From Paenibacillus chitinolyticus NBRC 15660 (GTDB lineage Bacteria; Bacillota; Bacilli; Paenibacillales; NBRC-103111): a stretch of DNA of 64,000 bases. A program made the translations under genes and the position numbers. The stretch covers positions 51,273-115,272 of the forward strand of contig NZ_BBJT01000015.1 of the NCBI RefSeq assembly GCF_000739915.1, read 5' to 3'. The notes beneath the pieces are model-generated. The model saw nothing but the letters and a program-made list of their open reading frames with translations. It did no database searches and was not told the DNA's origin. Below are positions 8,715 to 18,811 of the stretch, one piece after another. Numbering within the stretch: the stretch's first letter is position 1; every line of letters starts with the position of its first letter.

Positions 8715-9261
8715 AAGCAGACTCCTCCTTCCAGGCTTCCGACATTTTTCTGCGTGCGCGCGACAGCCGTGATTTCACGGTTCCCTCCGACACGCCGAGC
8801 ACCAGGGCGATTTCTCCCATCGTCATGTCGTATTTGGCATCCAGTACGAGCACTTCCCTGAATTTTGCGGGAAGCTTCATCACGATTTCCCAGATCTCGT
8901 CCGTGAAAGCCGCCTCCATCACTTCACTCTCCGCCGACGGATGGCTGCTGTTTGGCCGTGCCCGGCCGACCAGAATCACCCTGCGCATGAAAGCCGTCCG
9001 CATATGATTGCGCGCCGTATTCCGGGTGATCGCGAACAGCCACGTTTTGACGGAAGCTTTCCCTTCGAACGTATTCAGATGGCGGAAAACGCTCAAAAAA
9101 ACATCCTGCGAAATATCATCCGCCATTTCCCTGCGTCCGGTCAGAAAGAAGGCGTAGTTCCACACGTCCTGTCCGTAATCCAGCATCATCGCCCGAAAAT
9201 GTTCTTTTGCCGGTTTTCCCTCTTCGTTTCTCTGCTGAACCCCCAACGCCTTCACCCCCAC
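8701..9261 (-). CDS. ECF-type RNA polymerase sigma factor
   Basis: About 186 aa. Sigma region 2 spans roughly residues 25-95 (DYGQDVWNYAFFLTG..., DDISQDVFLSVFRHL, WLFAITRNTARNH). Region 4 is LPAKFREVLVLDAKYDMT followed by the HTH GEIALVLGVSEGTVKSRLSRARRK. It directs transcription of a small regulon, probably including its own operon with the membrane protein downstream. The start is unclear: the annotated GTG at 9261 has no SD, and the candidate ECF -10 lies four bases before it, so translation may begin further in (for example the ATG pair near 9189). Confidence 0.9.
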   Translation of the reverse strand: MGVKALGVQQRNEEGKPAKEHFRAMMLDYGQDVWNYAFFLTGRREMADDISQDVFLSVFRHLNTFEGKASVKTWLFAITRNTARNHMRTAFMRRVILVGRARPNSSHPSAESEVMEAAFTDEIWEIVMKLPAKFREVLVLDAKYDMTMGEIALVLGVSEGTVKSRLSRARRKMSEAWKEESAYERA

Positions 9262-9264
9262 CCA

Positions 9265-9293
9265 TTAGACAACAGAAACCGCGGAACCGTTCC
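9265..9293 (-). promoter_or_regulatory. Candidate autoregulatory ECF promoter
   Basis: On the minus strand GGAAC (9293-9289) is separated by 18 bp from GTCTAA (9270-9265), close to the ECF consensus GGAAC-N16/17-CGTCTAA. The spacing is one or two bases long, and the site abuts the annotated start. Confidence 0.4.
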
Positions 9294-9458
9294 CGCTCCG
9301 GAAAGTTTTTTTGAAAAAGTTCTATTCGTTCGGGCCCGCGCCGCTTTAAAGAGCCTGATGTGACATCGCGTAACGGTCGTCATCCATATACACTTGACCG
9401 TCCCATGCTTGACCCCTATCCGCTGAACCGCAAAAAAAGCCGCCGGGAGGCAGCCGTT

Positions 9459-10004
9459 TCAGTCAGATCCGTTTTCAAGAGGAACGGGTTGCGCCCCGTC
9501 TTCCGTCCAGGTCTTGTAGGCATCTATATTGGCTTCGGAATCGTCGCTTGCATCCGACGTTTTGTAATAACGGGCGGAATAGGCATGCTCCGCGTCCGCC
9601 TTATTGTCATCCGTATTGAGGAGTAAATGGAACTCGGAAATTTCCAAATTCCATTTCACACTGCGGGCAATTTCCCGCATATGCTCGGGCGTGACGAACG
9701 CCTTCACGGCGGCCAGTACGGCAGCATGCGTTTCCGGGTCCGGCTCCCCTTTCCAGTCCACTCTGCAGGTTACATCAGGCCGGGTAAACGTACAGTAGAG
9801 CCCTTTGTACCCTTTGAGGTTCTTCTTCATGGACTTGGCGGCAACCCGGATGGTATCCGTTTCCACGCTGTGGGTCACACTACATGCGGACAGCGCCGCG
9901 ACAAGCGGCAGCACAAAAACGCTCCGCCGTATAAAAGCCCGCATTTTGTTCGAATTGCTCTTGGAAATTGGCGGGTTAAAGTCCCGTTCGATCCCTTCCT
10001 GCAT
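9459..10004 (-). CDS. Small lipoprotein of unknown function
   Basis: 181 aa. A lipobox LSAC sits at about residue 41 after a hydrophobic stretch FVLPLVAALSAC. The AAGGAGGGG nine bases before the ATG at 10004 supports this long start, although MRAFIRRS 20 codons later would give a more usual n-region. The mature part contains two Cys (YCTFTRPDVTCRV), mixed alpha/beta sequence and an acidic tail. No family is recognised. It is separated from the sigma operon by nearly 200 bp and probably has its own promoter. Confidence 0.7.
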   Translation of the reverse strand: MQEGIERDFNPPISKSNSNKMRAFIRRSVFVLPLVAALSACSVTHSVETDTIRVAAKSMKKNLKGYKGLYCTFTRPDVTCRVDWKGEPDPETHAAVLAAVKAFVTPEHMREIARSVKWNLEISEFHLLLNTDDNKADAEHAYSARYYKTSDASDDSEANIDAYKTWTEDGAQPVPLENGSD

Positions 10005-10080
10005 ATAGCGGCCCCTCCTTGCGTCTTATAACTTCAGGCCCATCCGCTCTTTGCCTCCCGGACTTCTCCGTCCCTTGACG

Positions 10081-10130
10081 GCTCTGAGCAGCTCTGAGCA
10101 GCTCTAAGCGGCTCTCAGCGGCTCTCAGCG
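10081..10130. repeat. Five decamer tandem repeats
   Basis: Five exact 10-bp units: GCTCTGAGCA twice, GCTCTAAGCG once, GCTCTCAGCG twice, followed by GTTTTT. The first units are internally palindromic (GCTC-T-GAGC). Located between the divergent lipoprotein and nfrA-like genes. Confidence 0.85.
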
Positions 10131-10256
10131 GTTTTTATCCTTTCATCTCTTTCCGGCTATCAGTACGATCTTACCAAGTTTTCGCTTATAATAGAACTAA
10201 CTGTAACAGTCCGATCAACATTTATCTTATGCTCTGATAAAAAGGAGATTACGCCC

Positions 10257-10991
10257 ATGAATTCCGTTATCGATCTGCTTACCCGGCACCGCTCTATCCG
10301 CAAGTTCAAACCCGATCCGATTCCCGGGGATCAACTGCAAGCGATTATCGCTTCCGCACAGATGGCCTCGACTTCAAGTAGCGTTCAGGCCTACACCATC
10401 ATTGCCGCCACCGATCCCGCGCTGAAAAAAGAACTGGCCCGGCTCGCCGGCAATCAGGCCTACGTCGAGCAGTGCGGACTCTTTCTCGTGTTCTGCGCCG
10501 ACCTGAACCGGCTCCGCAAAGCAACCGAGCAGTCCGGCGAAGTGTTCCACCAGAACACCGAAAGCTTCCTCGTTGCCTCGATGGACGCAGCGCTGGCCGC
10601 GCAGAATGCCGCAATCGCGGCCGAATCCCTCGGCCTGGGCATCTGCTACATCGGAGGCATCCGCAACAACCCGGACGGCGTCGCCGAAGCGCTGAAGCTC
10701 CCCGAGCTCGTCTACCCGGTGTTCGGAATGTGCGTAGGCGTGCCGGACCAGGAGCCTTCCCTCCGTCCCCGGCTTCCCCAGACGGCCGTTCTGCACGAGA
10801 ACGGCTATCAGAGCGACCGCTCGGACGAAGGAGTCCGCCGGTACGATGAGACGACGCGGAAATACTACGAGGAACGGACCGGAGGCAAGCAGAGCATCAC
10901 CTGGTCCCGGAGTATGGCGGACAAGTACCGTCAACCGGTACGCGCTCATTTGAAGCCGTTTCTGGAGAAACAGGGGTTTAGACTGGAGTAG
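10257..10991 (+). CDS. nfrA: NADPH-dependent FMN oxidoreductase (nitroreductase family, NfrA-like)
   Basis: 244 aa, full length for the Frp/NfsA/NfrA1 subgroup. Landmarks are RHRSIRKF at residues 10-17 (FMN phosphate binding), the SSSVQAYTII segment, GLGICYIGGIRNNP and the conserved C-terminal KYRQPVRAHLKPFLEKQGF. It reduces flavins, quinones or nitro compounds using NADPH; B. subtilis NfrA1 is induced by disulfide and heat stress. The start is set by AAAAAGGAGATTAC. It is monocistronic with a terminator. A TATAAT at 10187-10192 may be its -10. Confidence 0.87.
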   Translation: MNSVIDLLTRHRSIRKFKPDPIPGDQLQAIIASAQMASTSSSVQAYTIIAATDPALKKELARLAGNQAYVEQCGLFLVFCADLNRLRKATEQSGEVFHQNTESFLVASMDAALAAQNAAIAAESLGLGICYIGGIRNNPDGVAEALKLPELVYPVFGMCVGVPDQEPSLRPRLPQTAVLHENGYQSDRSDEGVRRYDETTRKYYEERTGGKQSITWSRSMADKYRQPVRAHLKPFLEKQGFRLE

Positions 10992-11013
10992 TTCCGTACT
11001 CCTGGATAAACAA

Positions 11014-11038
11014 AAGACCCCTTCTTTTGGGGTCTTCA
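11014..11038 (+). terminator. Terminator after nfrA
   Basis: AAGACCCC (11014-11021) pairs with GGGGTCTT (11029-11036). Confidence 0.75.
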
Positions 11039-11055
11039 TGCCGCTAGGCATGACT

Positions 11056-11784
11056 TTATTTGGCCCGGTGAACGGTCAAGTTGACCCGGTTGGTCTCACA
11101 CATGAAGGTGGAGAGGTGAACCGGCTCATCGTTCGCGTCGAAAGCAATTTTTAAGATCCGGAACAGATTCGCCCCGATATCACATTCAAGCAGCTTCGCG
11201 TAATCTTTGGTCGCCCCAATGACATCGATGATCTTATCATTGCTTACAATTTCGGTCTGATAGTCCTCTGACAGAATCTTGTAGGTCGATTCGTTCATCG
11301 CAATCTTCTTCTCCAGATCGGGAAACCGGGTGAGTGAATAATGGGCAATATCATAGAAAAGAGGGCGGTCATCCACGTACATCAGCCGCTCAAGCTCCAG
11401 CACGGGACTGCCTTCCTCAATCTGAAGATGCCCGGCTACGTCCTCCGAGGCCTGAATGACCTCACTCCGGAGAATCCGGGAATTCGGGATCATGCCGAGT
11501 TGATGGCTAAACTCCGAGAATCCGCTTACAGATAATAGCTCATTGTGGAACTTGTTCGAGGCCACAAAGGTGCCTCTGCGGGGAATCCGCGTCAGTGTGC
11601 CGTCCCGCACCAACTCCTCGATCGCTTTCCTGATCGTAATCCGGCTTACATTATAAGTATCACAGAGCTCCGCCTCGGTTGGTATCTGTTCATCCGGTTT
11701 ATATCTTCCTTGCTGGATATCATTCTTCAACATTTGCCGGATCTGCATATACAGCGGCTGGGGGGTTGAAGGATTTAAATTCAT
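11056..11784 (-). CDS. frlR: GntR/HutC-family regulator of the fructoselysine operon
   Basis: 242 aa. An N-terminal winged HTH (residues about 8-75; CDTYNVSRITIRKAIEELV recognition region) is followed by a UTRA ligand-binding domain (about 95-235). It lies last in the frl gene order, transcribed in the same direction as frlD. In E. coli the equivalent FrlR regulates the frl genes, with phosphorylated Amadori sugars as likely effector. A promoter-like element and a long inverted repeat lie immediately upstream, so it may be expressed both from the operon and on its own. Assignment rests on family plus context. Confidence 0.85.
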   Translation of the reverse strand: MNLNPSTPQPLYMQIRQMLKNDIQQGRYKPDEQIPTEAELCDTYNVSRITIRKAIEELVRDGTLTRIPRRGTFVASNKFHNELLSVSGFSEFSHQLGMIPNSRILRSEVIQASEDVAGHLQIEEGSPVLELERLMYVDDRPLFYDIAHYSLTRFPDLEKKIAMNESTYKILSEDYQTEIVSNDKIIDVIGATKDYAKLLECDIGANLFRILKIAFDANDEPVHLSTFMCETNRVNLTVHRAK

Positions 11785-11801
11785 CGTTCATTCATCCTTA
11801 T

Positions 11802-11853
11802 CCATCAATGATTATATACTTCATATTATACATTGATGGCCTACTCCAGTCAC
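11802..11853 (-). promoter_or_regulatory. Promoter and inverted repeat upstream of frlR
   Basis: CCATCAATG (11802-11810) and CATTGATGG (11831-11839) form a 9-bp inverted repeat around an AT-rich 20-bp centre. On the minus strand GTGACT (11853-11848), 17 bp and TATAAT (11830-11825) form a promoter overlapping it. The repeat could be an operator or a transcribed hairpin. Confidence 0.55.
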
Positions 11854-12632
11854 CATGCCCCGAAATATCCTATGGTCTTCGCCGCCGTCGACGCGCCCTG
11901 TTCCAGGCAGGCCTCGACCCGAAGCCCGTTCAATCTGCCGTGGATGAACCCCGCAATAAACGAATCCCCCGCGCCCATCGTATCCGCCACATTCACCTTA
12001 CCGACGCCGCACGTATAGAACCGCTCCCCGTCATAGGCCAGTGAACCGTTCTCTCCCAGGGTAGCGACGGCGATTTGAGATCCTCTCTGTTTCACTTCGG
12101 TCAGAAGCCTCCGGATATAGTCATCGTCCCGGGTGTAGGAGAAGAACGGATAATCCACATGGGGCGTTAAGGTTTGTACGAGCTCGTCGCCAAGCTGGTC
12201 CGAGAAATCAAAAGAGGTCACCAGACCCTTTTCCTTAAACGCGGCAAAATACTTATCGGCATGCCCCCATATGCCCGAATGTACAAGCTGATAATTTCCG
12301 GCAAAGCTAATTTCCTCCGGAGTAAGAGAAAACTGCGCCATAACCCCTTCGTCATAATCGCCGAACTTGCGATCATTGCCGATCATCTCAACCTGGGTTA
12401 CCGCTGTTTTTCCTGCCTTTTTGGATATTCGGGAAGTATCCACGCCCTTATCCTTAATAGCCCGGATCATAATCTCCCCATACATGTCCGTGCCTACCCA
12501 GCCAATATAAGCGGTCTGTGCACCTAGTTCCGTTAAATAAACGGCCACATTCACCGGATTGCCTCCCGGGTAGGCTTTGCCGCTGGCCTGATAAACATCC
12601 ATGCAATTATCTCCGATTGTAACGATTCTCAT
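11850..12632 (-). CDS. frlD: Fructoselysine 6-kinase
   Basis: 260 aa, PfkB/ribokinase family. The sequence follows E. coli FrlD closely as I recall it: IGDNCMDVY at the start, GGNPVNVAVY, FGDYDEGVMA, FDFSDQLGD, the PfkB signature DTMGAGDSFIAGF and the terminal AAKTIGYFGAW. It phosphorylates fructoselysine (the Amadori product of glucose and lysine) at C6, feeding the deglycase FrlB. It lies between frlB and frlR. A stable hairpin separates it from frlB and probably tunes its expression. Confidence 0.93.
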   Translation of the reverse strand: MRIVTIGDNCMDVYQASGKAYPGGNPVNVAVYLTELGAQTAYIGWVGTDMYGEIMIRAIKDKGVDTSRISKKAGKTAVTQVEMIGNDRKFGDYDEGVMAQFSLTPEEISFAGNYQLVHSGIWGHADKYFAAFKEKGLVTSFDFSDQLGDELVQTLTPHVDYPFFSYTRDDDYIRRLLTEVKQRGSQIAVATLGENGSLAYDGERFYTCGVGKVNVADTMGAGDSFIAGFIHGRLNGLRVEACLEQGASTAAKTIGYFGAW

Positions 12633-12663
12633 CTTGTTCCCGCCTTCCCTGCGATTAAAAGAG

Positions 12664-12684
12664 GAGCACTACAAAGTAGTGCTC
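12664..12684 (-). terminator. Intercistronic hairpin frlB-frlD
   Basis: Perfect 9-bp stem (GAGCACTAC/GTAGTGCTC) with a 3-base loop, followed on the minus strand by CTCTTTTAA. Placed between frlB stop and frlD start, it is a partial terminator or RNA-stability element. Confidence 0.6.
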
Positions 12685-12692
12685 ACGACATT

Positions 12693-13706
12693 TTAATATT
12701 CCATTTGACGATAGTATCTTCTAAGCGTTAACGGATGATTTCTCTCGCGCTCCAGGTGGACGCTGATGCGGCTGAGTACGGACCAGTTGATATTGACGGA
12801 GAAATGTTTTCTGAACTCTTCGCCGATGCCTTCCATTTTGAATTCCTTGGTATCAATAAGAGTCAGTTTCTTCGTGATCTTCTCGGCAAAACGTTCCACG
12901 CGGTCCATCAGCGGCCGGGTTTCGTCTTCACCTTTTAGCAAAATCACGCTAGTATCCTCAACCACCAGCTCAAGTGTGCCGTGGAAGAACTCCGCCGCAT
13001 GGATCGATTTCGCGTGAATCCACTGCATCTCTTCCAGAATACACATCGCGTATGAGTACGTATTCCCCCATAGATTTCCGGAGCCCACCATCATGTGGTA
13101 GCCAGTTTCCTTATGCTCTTTCGCGAAGGCTTCCGCTTTCGGATCGAAGGTCTTGACCGCATCCAGAATCGCACGCGGCAGCAGGGAGACTTCCTTGACG
13201 AACTGATCGTATTGAGGGAACTCGTTATTGTTATACATGAAGCGGAACACGACCATGTGCAGCAGCATGAAAAACGTATCGAAGGAATGTTTCTCCGAGC
13301 CAGTGGTGATGCAGTGATCCACAATCTTCGTCAGCGGCGTGTCCGGTTCAGCCACAAGCGCGATGGTAGTTGCTCCGCGTTCCTTACAGAACTCGGCTGC
13401 GGCCACAGTCTCCTGAGTTGTCCCGGATACCGAGGTGAAGATACATACGGAATCTTTGCTGAAATGGCGGTTGTTCATCACCATGAACTCAGCGGCGATC
13501 TCCGCATGCACGTCAATCGTCGAGTTCGATTTCAAAATATATTCATAAGGATACATCATGGCGATCGTACCACCCGCACCGATCAGAAAGATGTTGCTGT
13601 ACCCTTTCTTGCAAATTCCGTCCACAATCTCTTCAATCTGCCCTCTAAAGGCAAGGCCCTCTTGTTCCACAAGCTTAAGGAATAACTGTTCATCAAAGTT
13701 CAACAT
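12693..13706 (-). CDS. frlB: Fructoselysine-6-phosphate deglycase (SIS domain)
   Basis: 337 aa with two SIS (sugar isomerase) domains, about residues 30-165 and 190-325. GAGGTIAM, TSVSGTTQETV and the HAAEFFHGTLELV segment with the catalytic Glu/His region are visible. The enzyme splits fructoselysine-6-P into lysine and glucose-6-P; relatives act on other Amadori phosphates (FraB, GfrF). The ATG at 13706 has GGGAGGG upstream; 15 more in-frame codons lack an SD. A separate promoter with the shared frl element lies before it, in the gap after frlA. Confidence 0.88.
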   Translation of the reverse strand: MLNFDEQLFLKLVEQEGLAFRGQIEEIVDGICKKGYSNIFLIGAGGTIAMMYPYEYILKSNSTIDVHAEIAAEFMVMNNRHFSKDSVCIFTSVSGTTQETVAAAEFCKERGATTIALVAEPDTPLTKIVDHCITTGSEKHSFDTFFMLLHMVVFRFMYNNNEFPQYDQFVKEVSLLPRAILDAVKTFDPKAEAFAKEHKETGYHMMVGSGNLWGNTYSYAMCILEEMQWIHAKSIHAAEFFHGTLELVVEDTSVILLKGEDETRPLMDRVERFAEKITKKLTLIDTKEFKMEGIGEEFRKHFSVNINWSVLSRISVHLERERNHPLTLRRYYRQMEY

Positions 13707-13755
13707 GTTCGTTCCCTCCCCATATTGAAGGCGATCTCCAATATGACCCAATTAT

Positions 13756-13800
13756 ATTTGTTATGCCTTGTATTATAAATTAACATTACAATTTAAACAA
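13756..13800 (-). promoter_or_regulatory. Internal frl promoter with repeated operator-like element
   Basis: On the minus strand TTGTTT (13800-13795), 17 bp, TATAAT (13777-13772). The 22 bp from the -10 onward (13777-13756, starting TATAATACAAGGCATAAC) match the frlC promoter element at 21 of 22 positions. Confidence 0.75.
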
Positions 13801-13810
13801 TATTTTTTTA

Positions 13811-15998
<2,188 letters not shown>

Positions 15999-16016
15999 TG
16001 CTTCACCCTCTCTCAA

Positions 16017-16030
16017 TGAAAGCGTTTTAT
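16017..16030 (-). promoter_or_regulatory. Candidate cre (CcpA) site downstream of the frlC promoter
   Basis: The 14-mer TGAAAGCGTTTTAT (16017-16030) fits the cre consensus WTGNAANCGNWNNCWW with one mismatch. It lies between the predicted transcription start (about 16041) and the frlC start codon, the usual place for CcpA roadblock repression. Confidence 0.6.
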
Positions 16031-16031
16031 T

Positions 16032-16076
16032 ATTTGTTATGCTTTGTATTATAACTAAGAGTTACATATATTTCAA
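16032..16076 (-). promoter_or_regulatory. Main frl operon promoter with operator-like element
   Basis: On the minus strand TTGAAA (16076-16071), exact 17-bp spacer, TATAAT (16053-16048). From the -10 onward the 22 bp (16053-16032) match the frlB promoter element with one difference; this is the likely FrlR operator. Confidence 0.8.
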
Positions 16077-16080
16077 CGCC

Positions 16081-16369
16081 TTTTTTTATAAGGGAACCAT
16101 TTCCTGTTTGACGTCTTAAAAGTACGACCTGCCTTGCAGTTCGTTCAACAAAACACAAAAAAGCAAGCTTGGAGGCGCTGCCCGCTCTGCCTGCTTTTAT
16201 CGAGATAAAACTTAGCTTAAGTCTATGAACCTTGACCCGTTCATCTGATTAAGGCAAACCGTAACAGAAATCAAGAAATGTCTTTCCTCAAGGATGGGTA
16301 CACTAAGTTCGGGACCGGCGCTGATCCAAACAGCTGTGCTTCCATACCACGTACAAGGAGGGAAACAAC
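16081..16369. other. Intergenic stretch upstream of frl promoter
   Basis: Contains a weak terminator-like pairing AAAAGCA (16159) with TGCTTTT (16192). Otherwise only the SD of the following small gene. No other coding potential seen. Confidence 0.4.
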
Positions 16370-16591
16370 ATGTCCGAGAATAACGATAAACAGAGCCGCA
16401 ACCGCGATGGCAAAAACGGCATTAATGCCGGTGAAGCTGTGGGAACCGTCGGAGGTGCTGCGGCAGGCGCTGCCGTAGGCTCCATCCTAGGCCCGTTGGG
16501 TACATTGGCAGGCGGGGTTGCGGGCGCTGCATTAGGCAACAAAGCCGGTGAAGGAATGGGCGACAATGATAAGCAGTCGGGCCAGAAATAG
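16370..16591 (+). CDS. Small glycine-zipper protein
   Basis: 73 aa. Polar, charged ends (MSENNDKQSRNRDGKNG and GDNDKQSGQK) flank a central Gly/Ala-rich hydrophobic block of about 40 residues with GxxxG spacing (AAAGAAVGSILGPLG...). Glycine-zipper segments pack as membrane helical hairpins. CDS status is supported by AAGGAGG at eight bases and a strong terminator after the stop. Function unknown; related small proteins are often stress- or spore-associated, which I cannot show here. Confidence 0.75.
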   Translation: MSENNDKQSRNRDGKNGINAGEAVGTVGGAAAGAAVGSILGPLGTLAGGVAGAALGNKAGEGMGDNDKQSGQK

Positions 16592-16635
16592 AAACAGATC
16601 ATCCTCGGGCCGGGAGTAACCTCCACGCCAGAACA

Positions 16636-16670
16636 AAGAAGGAGAACAGGGATTCCCTGTTCTCCTTCTT
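16636..16670 (+). terminator. Terminator after glycine-zipper gene
   Basis: Perfect 17-bp inverted repeat starting AAGAAGGAGAACAGGGA at 16636, with almost no loop. Confidence 0.75.
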
Positions 16671-16797
16671 GACTTTGCACCTTTCTCCACCCAAAGTCTC
16701 CATCATATAGGGGATGCGGATCGTGAAATGCTTCAGCGAATAAATAAAGCGCATAACAACGCGGTTTTTGGTAAATCGGTAAAGTTACAAACCATAT

Positions 16798-16837
16798 AAA
16801 AAAGCGCCTTGGTCCCAGGTTGGGCCAAACGCTTTTT
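16798..16837 (-). terminator. Terminator after map
   Basis: AAAAGCG..TTGG..CCCA pairs imperfectly with TGGG..CCAA..GCTTTTT; the minus-strand T run follows the stem. Confidence 0.7.
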
Positions 16838-16932
16838 CGTCGTTTCGGATTACGGACTTTCGTCGGGCCAAGCAGGCCGGGTTGGCGGCTTATTTCCTAA
16901 AATGACGCATTCCCGTCCGTTCGCCTTTATTC

Positions 16933-17679
16933 TTACAGGGCCGTTAAAATCAGCGGTCCGTCCGACGTGACTGCGATCGTATGCTCATACTGCGCCGACA
17001 ACTTGCCGTCGGCCGTTCTAGCCGTCCACTGATCGTCGTCGATCGTGATACGATACGTACCTTCGTTGAGCATCGGTTCAATCGTAAACACCATGCCTTC
17101 CTTTAACCGAATGCCTTTGCCGGCAACGCCGATATGCTCGTAGCTCGGCTCCTCGTGCAGGCTCCGCCCGATCCCGTGCGCCAGCAGATCGCGTACGAGC
17201 GAATACCCGTTCGCTTCCGCATGCTGTTGAATCGCCGACGTTATGTCTCCGAGCCGGCCCCCGGGGATCGCCCGGGCGATCCCCAGATCCAAGCATTCCT
17301 TTGCCACCTTCATTAATTTTTGCGCCTCCGGCCGGATATTGCCCACCGCAAAGGAATGGCACGAATCGCCGAACCATCCCCCGTATTCGACGACAATGTC
17401 AAGCTTCAGCAAGTCACCGTCCATAAGCGCCCGGTTCGAAGGAATGCCGTGGGCCACCACATCGTTGACCGAAGTGCAGGTTTCGGCGGGGAAACCGTTG
17501 TACCCTTTCGTAAACTGCTTGCCGCCCAGCTTGGTGATGTGTCTGGCAACAAAGTCGTTGATTTCCAGGGTAGTGATCCCAGGTTCGATCAGTTTGGCCA
17601 CCTCGCGGTAGCAGTCCGCAATGATTTGGCTCGCCGGTTTCATCTCTTCGATTTCCCTAGGTGATTTTAAAATGATCAT
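16933..17679 (-). CDS. map: Methionine aminopeptidase, type I
   Basis: 248 aa, the usual size for bacterial type Ia MetAP. It removes the initiator Met from nascent proteins. The metal ligands appear in order: LKLDIVVEYGGWFGDSC (two Asp), HGIGRSLHEEP (His), FTIEPM (Glu) and the final Glu in SAQYEHTIAVT; the substrate His is in VAHGIPS. Start MIILKSPREIEEM is typical. It sits outside the ribosomal-protein cluster, so it may be a second copy. The TetR gene ends 26 bp upstream on the same strand. Confidence 0.93.
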   Translation of the reverse strand: MIILKSPREIEEMKPASQIIADCYREVAKLIEPGITTLEINDFVARHITKLGGKQFTKGYNGFPAETCTSVNDVVAHGIPSNRALMDGDLLKLDIVVEYGGWFGDSCHSFAVGNIRPEAQKLMKVAKECLDLGIARAIPGGRLGDITSAIQQHAEANGYSLVRDLLAHGIGRSLHEEPSYEHIGVAGKGIRLKEGMVFTIEPMLNEGTYRITIDDDQWTARTADGKLSAQYEHTIAVTSDGPLILTAL

Positions 17680-17705
17680 CTTTGTGTATTCGCTCCTTAT
17701 TCATT

Positions 17706-18476
17706 CTATAATTTTAAAAACCGGGCGATATCCCCGGCTTCCTCGTACAGCTTTCCCCGGCGAAGCGAAAGCGAGGCGCAGCCGACCAAGGCGGCCAGCA
17801 GCATTTCCGCACGCTGCAGCCGATACGGCGGCTCCGCCGCGTTTTCGCCGGAAGCGGCGGCCCCGTCCGCCGCACGCCCGGTTTCCAGCAGTGCGGCAAG
17901 CGGAGCGAGCACCTCCCGGCGAAAGGCGGCCGAAAGCGGGGCCGAGCGCGCTTCAGGCAGCGAGGCAAAGCCTTCACCGGCCTGCTTATGCAGCAGGTAC
18001 AGGGCGGGGGCCTCCGCCCAAAGCTGCAGCAGCCGGACGCCGGCGGCGGCGACGGGGCCAAACTCTGCGGCAGCGGCCGTTTCGCGGCTTCCGCTTCGGG
18101 AATCCGCGGCAGCCGAGTTCCCGGTGTCCGCCGCGGCTGCCAAGCCGAGATGCCCGCCAACCGGCGCCTTCCCCGAAGCCGAAGCGCGCGGGACCTCCAG
18201 CGAGACCTCCGGCGGAGCCTTCGGCAGGGCCTCTAGCGGGGCCTCCAGCCATCCCCCGGCCCGCTCCAACGCGTCCCACAGCAGATCATGGAGCAAATCG
18301 CCCTTATTGCTGTAATAATGGTATACCGTACCATAGCCGAGTCCCGCCTGCGCGGCCACATCGCGGATTTCCAGTAAAGGCCCTTTATTCAAAAACACAT
18401 CGGCAGCGGCTTTCCGGATTTGCGCCAGACGCCTCAGCCGGATCTCTTCGTTTTGTTCCTTCGTGCGTGGAGTCAT
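17706..18476 (-). CDS. TetR-family transcriptional regulator
   Basis: 256 aa. The N-terminal HTH (residues about 15-60) includes IRKAAADVFLNKGPLLEIRDVAAQAGLGYGTVYHYYSNKGDLL-type sequence, clearly TetR. The C-terminal ligand domain is Ala/Gly/Glu-rich with a low-complexity stretch near residues 85-140 (from very GC-rich DNA), longer than usual. No divergent target gene is adjacent; map follows 26 bp downstream. Ligand unknown. Confidence 0.85.
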   Translation of the reverse strand: MTPRTKEQNEEIRLRRLAQIRKAAADVFLNKGPLLEIRDVAAQAGLGYGTVYHYYSNKGDLLHDLLWDALERAGGWLEAPLEALPKAPPEVSLEVPRASASGKAPVGGHLGLAAAADTGNSAAADSRSGSRETAAAAEFGPVAAAGVRLLQLWAEAPALYLLHKQAGEGFASLPEARSAPLSAAFRREVLAPLAALLETGRAADGAAASGENAAEPPYRLQRAEMLLAALVGCASLSLRRGKLYEEAGDIARFLKL

Positions 18477-18811
18477 ATCGACCCTTCACCTCTTTTGTTT
18501 TTGACCTACTATTATGTCAATATAAAACATCGGCTTGCGAATAACAAGAGATAAGCTGAAGAATTCCCCTCAAAACTGAAAATAGGTGCTGGACCAACGG
18601 GTGAGCCTCAAACGAGCGACCTGTTTGGAACATGGCTAGGCTGACGGTTCCCATTAATCCCCGGGCTGGGGCGTAAGCACGTTATTTCAGGATTTTTCCG
18701 CCAGCGGCATTTTTGGTGCCTAATTGTTGTTAGCGTAAAGTAAATAAAAAGTGATAGCCCCTCCGTCAAGGTAGGATCTATCACTTTTTATTATGGTGGT
18801 TTAAAGATTTT
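18477..18811. other. Intergenic stretch, 335 bp
   Basis: Promoter side of the TetR gene at the left; at the right the terminator of the methyltransferase gene. Between about 18540 and 18740 I see no ORF with an SD and no recognisable RNA. Confidence 0.5.
18743..18792 (-). terminator. Terminator after RNA methyltransferase-like gene
   Basis: AATAAAAAGTGATAG pairs with CTATCACTTTTTATT across a 20-base loop. Confidence 0.8.

Noticed and set aside
17621..18544. 307-aa plus-strand ORF opposite the TetR gene
   Set aside because: Arg/Pro-rich low-complexity product typical of GC-rich antisense frames; the minus strand has a clear TetR HTH.
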